Source of the DNA: Sphingobacterium nematocida
GTDB lineage: Bacteria; Bacteroidota; Bacteroidia; Sphingobacteriales; Sphingobacteriaceae
Direction of reading: 5' to 3'
DNA length: 64,000 bases
Assembly (NCBI RefSeq): GCF_900168125.1
Contig: NZ_FUZF01000003.1
Location: forward strand, 400,579-464,578
A program made the translations under genes and the position numbers. A model generated the notes under the pieces. That model was not told the origin of the DNA. It saw only the letters and a list, made by a program, of their open reading frames with translations, and did not search any database. This document shows, in pieces, positions 59,985-64,000 of this stretch (its first letter is position 1; each line of letters starts with the position of its first letter).

Positions 59985-61376
59985 TTAGTTAGGAATATTA
60001 CGATATTGACTATCCAATAAGTATAATAAAGAAGCTAAAGCAGCTACTCCTGATTGGAGTTCCCGTTTATCTACGGCTTCAAAGACATCCTTGTCCGTAT
60101 GATGCAAATCAAAATAACGATGCGGGTCTGGTCTAAAATTAAACATCAGAGCTTTAGTATAGTATTTACCCCAGACACCAGAATCTACACCAGGATTTCC
60201 TTCCAGAAATCTAGATACCCAATAAGATTTTTCAAATAAAGGTTTCCAATAGCTTTGGATCCACTGTACCGCTTCCTGCGTCGCCTTTATATCAAATCCC
60301 CTTGGTGCAAATCCCCCAGCATCGCTCTCTATTGCAGCGATCAAATTTTCGTTCCTTTCTTTTGACTTTAATCCATATTGTGAGGCGCCATGAACTCCGT
60401 TTTCTTCATTCATATAGAACACCAGACGAATTGTATGTTTTGGCTTGTAACCAATTTTCATAAGTGTCCTTATAGCATCCAATGTACCCATCGTACCCGT
60501 TCCATTATCATGTGCTCCTTCTCCTACATCCCAAGAATCCAAATGTCCTCCAATAGTAATGATCTGTTCTGGAGATTCTGTCCCTGTCCATTCACCGATA
60601 ACATTATGTGAAGATACCTCCCCTTGCCACGCACAACTCTGTTGCAGAAATACACGCAGTTTTGCATTATGTTTAAGCGCAGTACTTAGTGTATTTGCTC
60701 CGATGGCAGAAATTGCCATTGCAGGAATACTATCAATACCTTGGGTATATCGTGTAGCGCCTGTGTGTGGATAATCGTCAATACCTGACCCCAGGGACCG
60801 AAATAAATAGGCTACTGCTCCTAACTTAGCAGCCTCTGCGGGTCCTCTGCTACGCTGCGCGCTATTTAACCCATAAGCCACACCAGTTTCTACAAGAGAT
60901 TCATCCCAAGGTTTGTTAACAAAAACAATCTTCCCACGCACATCATCTCCATACTTTCGAAGATCCGATAGCAATTCTACTTCAATTACTTCAGCTTCTA
61001 TCCCTCCTGCAGGTGTAGCAACCGACCCCCCTAGTGCCAGTACATTCAGTTTCTGTCCAGATCCGACTATTATAGCTTGTTCTTTAGCACCACGGCTCCA
61101 ATAAGGCACCTTTACATCCTGCAGATATACCTTATCAAAAGGCAATTGTTGTATTAATTTCTTAGACCATTGCACCGCCGCAGCCGCTTGCTGCGACCCT
61201 GTAATACGATGACCGATATCTTTTGTCAGGTAACGCAGGTTTTCATAAGCTTCTCCATGATAGAATGATTGGTGGTAAATTCTTGAGATCATAAGAGAAT
61301 CTGTATTGGCAATTGTCCGGTTTGCAATCAATGCCAGCACTATAACAACACAAAATCTAGAGAATATCTGTAACAT
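59985..61376 (-). CDS. Secreted M28 family zinc aminopeptidase-like protein
   Basis: Exported peptidase of 463 residues: signal peptide MLQIFSRFCVVIVLALIANRTIA, a lead-in domain, a PA-like insertion (about residues 130-230, with GGIEAEVIEVELLSDLRKYG and KIVFVNKPW), and the M28 catalytic core. The metal-ligand pattern is GGHLDSWDVGEGAHDNGTG, FYMNEENGVHGA, a later Asp in AAIESDAGGF, and the final His region DLHHTDKDVF. A TTG at 61388 would add four residues; the ATG at 61376 gives the better signal. It lies downstream of the DUF1080 gene's terminator on the same strand. Confidence 0.88.
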   Translation of the reverse strand: MLQIFSRFCVVIVLALIANRTIANTDSLMISRIYHQSFYHGEAYENLRYLTKDIGHRITGSQQAAAAVQWSKKLIQQLPFDKVYLQDVKVPYWSRGAKEQAIIVGSGQKLNVLALGGSVATPAGGIEAEVIEVELLSDLRKYGDDVRGKIVFVNKPWDESLVETGVAYGLNSAQRSRGPAEAAKLGAVAYLFRSLGSGIDDYPHTGATRYTQGIDSIPAMAISAIGANTLSTALKHNAKLRVFLQQSCAWQGEVSSHNVIGEWTGTESPEQIITIGGHLDSWDVGEGAHDNGTGTMGTLDAIRTLMKIGYKPKHTIRLVFYMNEENGVHGASQYGLKSKERNENLIAAIESDAGGFAPRGFDIKATQEAVQWIQSYWKPLFEKSYWVSRFLEGNPGVDSGVWGKYYTKALMFNFRPDPHRYFDLHHTDKDVFEAVDKRELQSGVAALASLLYLLDSQYRNIPN

Positions 61377-61383
61377 AAATAAA

Positions 61384-61434
61384 GTCAAAAAAAAAATGGT
61401 CTGTCAGCAATACGAATATTCTTAACAGACCATT
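61384..61434 (-). terminator. Terminator of the DUF1080 gene
   Basis: On the minus strand, AATGGTCTGT and ACAGACCATT around a loop, then about ten Ts. It stands between the DUF1080 and M28 genes. Confidence 0.8.
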
Positions 61435-61450
61435 AATGTAAAAATTACTT

Positions 61451-62449
61451 CTATTTCACTGGCGTGATACTAATCTTTCTAAACTCAACGCCGGTATGAT
61501 CTCCTTGTAAATAGATCGGCCCTGGCTCCCCTTCCTTGCTATCCAATGCCCCTCCTGTTATTCCTGGTATTTCTTGGTTATTAATAATTGTTTTTCCGTT
61601 CGAGACAATCGTCACCATTCTTCCTCGGAGCGTAATTTCATAAGTATTCCATTCATTCGCTCCATTTGTAGCCATCTCACTCGGAGCTAAGAAACCATAA
61701 ACACCGCCAAAATACAAAGCCCCAGGATGTCTATCTTTTGGAGAATCCTCTATCTGTACTTCATAGCGACCGCGTAGATAAATACCCGAGTTCCCGCCTT
61801 CTGCATACCGAAATTCGGTCGTCAATTTGAAATCTTCAAACTTTTGATCCGATATCAAATTTGCACCTGCCTTTTGATTAACAAGCACACCATCTTTAAC
61901 AATCCATTGATTGTCTTCACTCGAAGTAGTCCAACCGGTTAAATCTTTACCATTGAATAACTCTATTGGCTCACCCCATTTTACCTCTCCTGTACGGACC
62001 AAATAAGGAGCTTTTACGCCACTAAAATTAAAGACATTGCCCTTATTACTAGTTATTGTTCCCTTTATCTCTTCTCCAACAAGCTCTCCTTGAATCGTAA
62101 ATACACCTTCTCCTCCTTCCCATTGCGGTGGAATCTCAAACGAAAACTTACCTTTATCTAACTTAATGTGGGATACTGGTCTACTGCTACCTGCATCAGC
62201 AACGAAAGAACCAACCAACACATTAAAACCTGAAAGTTTTACTTCCAACCAAGATGGAACTTGTTTACCCTCTTTCTCTACGGTGATATCCCATCGACCA
62301 ATCAAACCTTCGGCTTCTTTAGGGATGGTTTGTGTAGCGGCATTATGAATCTCTTCTTTCTCTGCCTTTTGTGTTGCGTCTCCACAAGCGTTAAGTCCCA
62401 CAATTGCAAAACCCGAAATCAAAGAGTAAACAACATATTTTTTGATCAT
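61451..62449 (-). CDS. DUF1080 (3-keto-disaccharide hydrolase type) lipoprotein
   Basis: Lipoprotein of 332 residues: MIKKYVVYSLISGFAIVGLNAC with lipobox Cys22. Residues about 45-155 form a strand-rich module (GRWDITVEKEGKQVPSWLEV). The DUF1080 concanavalin-like domain fills about 165-332 (GEPIELFNGKDLTGWTTSS, GGNSGIYLRGRYEVQIEDS, HTGVEFRKISITPV). DUF1080 proteins are now placed with 3-keto-glycoside hydrolysis in Bacteroidota. No keto-sugar dehydrogenase gene is adjacent, so the pathway link is only from the family. It is divergent from the secreted protein at 62589. Confidence 0.85.
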   Translation of the reverse strand: MIKKYVVYSLISGFAIVGLNACGDATQKAEKEEIHNAATQTIPKEAEGLIGRWDITVEKEGKQVPSWLEVKLSGFNVLVGSFVADAGSSRPVSHIKLDKGKFSFEIPPQWEGGEGVFTIQGELVGEEIKGTITSNKGNVFNFSGVKAPYLVRTGEVKWGEPIELFNGKDLTGWTTSSEDNQWIVKDGVLVNQKAGANLISDQKFEDFKLTTEFRYAEGGNSGIYLRGRYEVQIEDSPKDRHPGALYFGGVYGFLAPSEMATNGANEWNTYEITLRGRMVTIVSNGKTIINNQEIPGITGGALDSKEGEPGPIYLQGDHTGVEFRKISITPVK

Positions 62450-62588
62450 AGTAAATTAGTATTAAAGGTTTAAGGATTATAATTAACAAACTTAGGGAAA
62501 TTTGATTTTAATTCCAACACCCCTTTACCCCACATTGCACCTATTTAACCAAGATTACGTAACTTTAAGTGTACCAAGCACTTTTTGT

Positions 62589-63269
62589 ATGCAAAACATA
62601 TTATTCATCATCCTTGCCGCGGTTTGCTTTACGAGTCAGGCCCAGACAAAACAATTAGTTGGTGCCTTTGCTGCGAAGCAAGGAGACACCACTCATTTAT
62701 GGTTGTTCGTAGATAACTATAGCAGCCATATTACCTACAAAGACCGGAAATACATTGGGACGGAAGGTGGACCATTTACCTTTGATGGTCAAATCATTAC
62801 TGTACAGACTGAATACAATGATATCGCACCTCAGCTCGTAGGCTCTGAACTGAAGATACCAACCAAAATGCAAACACATCAGCTCGTATTAGACGGTATT
62901 ATCTACAAACGAAAAACCTCCAAACCCCAAGATTTGGATGGTCTGTGGCGCATAACGGGTAGACAATCAGATGCTCAAATGAGTCAGATTCCAAAATCAT
63001 CACGTAAGACTATTAAGATAATGATAGATGGCTTCTTTCAATGGATTGCGATCAATCCTGCTGTAAAGGGATTCTATGGTACTGGAGGTGGTCACTATAG
63101 TTTTTCCAATACAGCATACACAGAACACATCCTTTTCTTTTCACGAGACAACACAAGAGTGGGGGTTCAGCTAGACTTTAAAGGGGAACTCAAGCAAGGG
63201 CAGTGGCACCACTCTGGCAATAGTTCAAAAGGTGATCCAATATATGAAATATGGAGTAAAGAGATATAA
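62589..63269 (+). CDS. Secreted protein of unknown function
   Basis: Exported protein of 226 residues. The signal peptide is MQNILFIILAAVCFTSQAQ, so I start at 62589; the frame itself reaches up to 62502. Two similar strand-rich halves follow, each with a compact barrel-like feel: LVGAFAAKQGDTTHLWLFVDN, and later LDGLWRITGRQSDAQMSQIP and GFFQWIAINPAVKGFYGTGGGHYSF. The repeated pattern could be a lipocalin-like pair, but I cannot name the family. It shares a divergent promoter region with DUF1080. Confidence 0.65.
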   Translation: MQNILFIILAAVCFTSQAQTKQLVGAFAAKQGDTTHLWLFVDNYSSHITYKDRKYIGTEGGPFTFDGQIITVQTEYNDIAPQLVGSELKIPTKMQTHQLVLDGIIYKRKTSKPQDLDGLWRITGRQSDAQMSQIPKSSRKTIKIMIDGFFQWIAINPAVKGFYGTGGGHYSFSNTAYTEHILFFSRDNTRVGVQLDFKGELKQGQWHHSGNSSKGDPIYEIWSKEI

Positions 63270-63304
63270 AAAAGTCCCTTTACATTTTCATGAAAAAGGG
63301 ACCA
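63266..63304 (-). terminator. Terminator of the DsbD-like gene, overlapping the neighbour's end
   Basis: GTCCCTTT and AAAGGGAC around a loop; read on the minus strand it is followed by six Ts. It lies just after the minus-strand stop codon. Confidence 0.75.
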
Positions 63305-63327
63305 TATATTAAACAATTAGTAAAGTA

Positions 63328-64000
63328 CTATTTTGCTTTGAACGCATCGATTCCTGATTGTAGAAACGCTGCATACTTCTCGATGTCGTACACGGCTCCA
63401 CCGGTAGGAACCAACAACTCACCTTCGTTATCCAACAGCGCGTACAAAGGCTGGGAATTGCTCTGGAATTTAGATATCTGGAAGTCTGCATTACGCTTGC
63501 TCACCGTATTGATCTTCTTACCTGTCTGCTTAGATACGTAATGTTCGCTTTCAGGCAGTGTAAGGACCTTATCATCCACATAAAGCTCAACGAGGATAAA
63601 TTCGTTGTTAAGCATGGCTCTGACCTTAGGACTGCTCCATACCTCAGCTTCCATCTTACGGCAGTTGACACAGTTCCAGCCTGTAAAATCTACCAACAAC
63701 GGTTTCTTCTGTTCTTTGGCAGCAGCTAACGCTTCGTCGTAATCGTAGTAAGGATCCAACCCTTTGATCGTTGACTTGCTATGGAAGTAGGTATAATGTT
63801 TACGGCTTGCCGCAGCGGGATCTGCCGTATGCCCGCCACCTCCACCCGAGGCCATATTGTTCAGATCAAAATCCTGTGTACCTATAGGAGGTAAGAATGC
63901 CGATATCGCTTTCAGAGGCGCTCCCCATAGACCGGGCACCATGTACACCACAAAGGAGAATACCAATATAGCGAACATCGTACGTGGAATGGAAAGAAAC
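63328..64000 (-). CDS. DsbD-type thiol-disulfide protein, C-terminal part
   Basis: The last 224 codons of a minus-strand gene that enters at the right edge (reading frame FLSIPRTM at the boundary). A membrane helix (MFAILVFSFVVYMVPGLWG) is followed by a Gly-rich linker and a thioredoxin-like domain with the active site TGWNCVNCRKME. This order matches the C-terminal half of DsbD-like cytochrome c biogenesis/thiol-disulfide interchange proteins in Bacteroidota, which pass electrons from the cytoplasm to periplasmic thiols. The N-terminal domains are outside the window. An internal ATG at 63978 is not the true start. Confidence 0.82.
   Translation of the reverse strand, partial: FLSIPRTMFAILVFSFVVYMVPGLWGAPLKAISAFLPPIGTQDFDLNNMASGGGGGHTADPAAASRKHYTYFHSKSTIKGLDPYYDYDEALAAAKEQKKPLLVDFTGWNCVNCRKMEAEVWSSPKVRAMLNNEFILVELYVDDKVLTLPESEHYVSKQTGKKINTVSKRNADFQISKFQSNSQPLYALLDNEGELLVPTGGAVYDIEKYAAFLQSGIDAFKAK

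Overview
The window looks like a chromosome segment of a Bacteroidota bacterium of the Sphingobacteriaceae, most likely Sphingobacterium or a close relative. The evidence is a SusC/SusD outer-membrane pair, Bacteroidota-type families (DUF6266, DUF3943, HYC_CC_PP-like, pirin next to Crp/Fnr), an LptD/LpxH lipopolysaccharide machinery, and many promoters with the phylum-specific -7 box TAnnTTTG, several with a TTG about 20 bases upstream. No phage, insertion sequence or CRISPR array was seen. Both ends cut through a gene: a 2-oxo acid dehydrogenase E2 at the left and a DsbD-type thioredoxin protein at the right.

Layout. 1-9.4 kb: E2, cinA and lptD-like on the minus strand, then a plus-strand cell-wall amidase with an MCE/MlaD protein, a small Tic20/DUF4870-like membrane protein and a secreted S9 peptidase. 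9.6-16.5 kb: a minus-strand RND efflux operon (Cys-rich small protein, TolC-type channel, permease, Met-rich adaptor, CxxC lipoprotein) that I read as metal-related. 16.6-23.3 kb: secreted M16 peptidase, a DUF6266 protein, and a creD module with its own winged-helix regulator. 23.5-32.9 kb: tRNA-Leu, trigger factor, GNAT, DUF3943, a prolyl oligopeptidase-Crp-pirin operon, lpxH overlapping a second Crp/Fnr gene, and a SugE/Gdx-type exporter. 33-42 kb: prfA behind a structured leader, a tRNA-Asp cluster with one chimeric copy, an ECF sigma factor coupled to a membrane-anchored trypsin-like protein, and a SusCD pair. 42-51.6 kb: peroxiredoxin, acyl-CoA dehydrogenase, proBA, uvrB preceded by a 90-bp tandem repeat, upp, a YkuK-like protein and a NadR-like kinase. 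51.6-57.9 kb: an accessory-looking block with an S24/HTH regulator, two small proteins sharing a C-terminal FELKTY motif, a collagen-like lipoprotein and a clostripain-type lipoprotein. 58-64 kb: bacilliredoxin, tRNA-Pro, truncated haemoglobin, Smr protein, M28 peptidase, a DUF1080 lipoprotein, a secreted protein and the DsbD-like fragment.

The most interesting signals are regulatory. The S24 block has a repeated TACAAT-N5-ATTGTA dyad fused in the same register to the promoter -7 box of two genes. The creD module has the dyad TACTTTG-N5-CAAAGTA in front of both of its transcription units. The two Crp/Fnr genes each have a strong palindrome just downstream of them. prfA has an upstream 17-codon reading frame whose UAA abuts a terminator-like hairpin, which could be a release-factor-sensing attenuator. 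The sigma factor/protease pair at 35-36.7 kb and the FELKTY-collagen-clostripain block are the best candidates for undescribed systems. Everything here is from reading the sequence; no database search was run.
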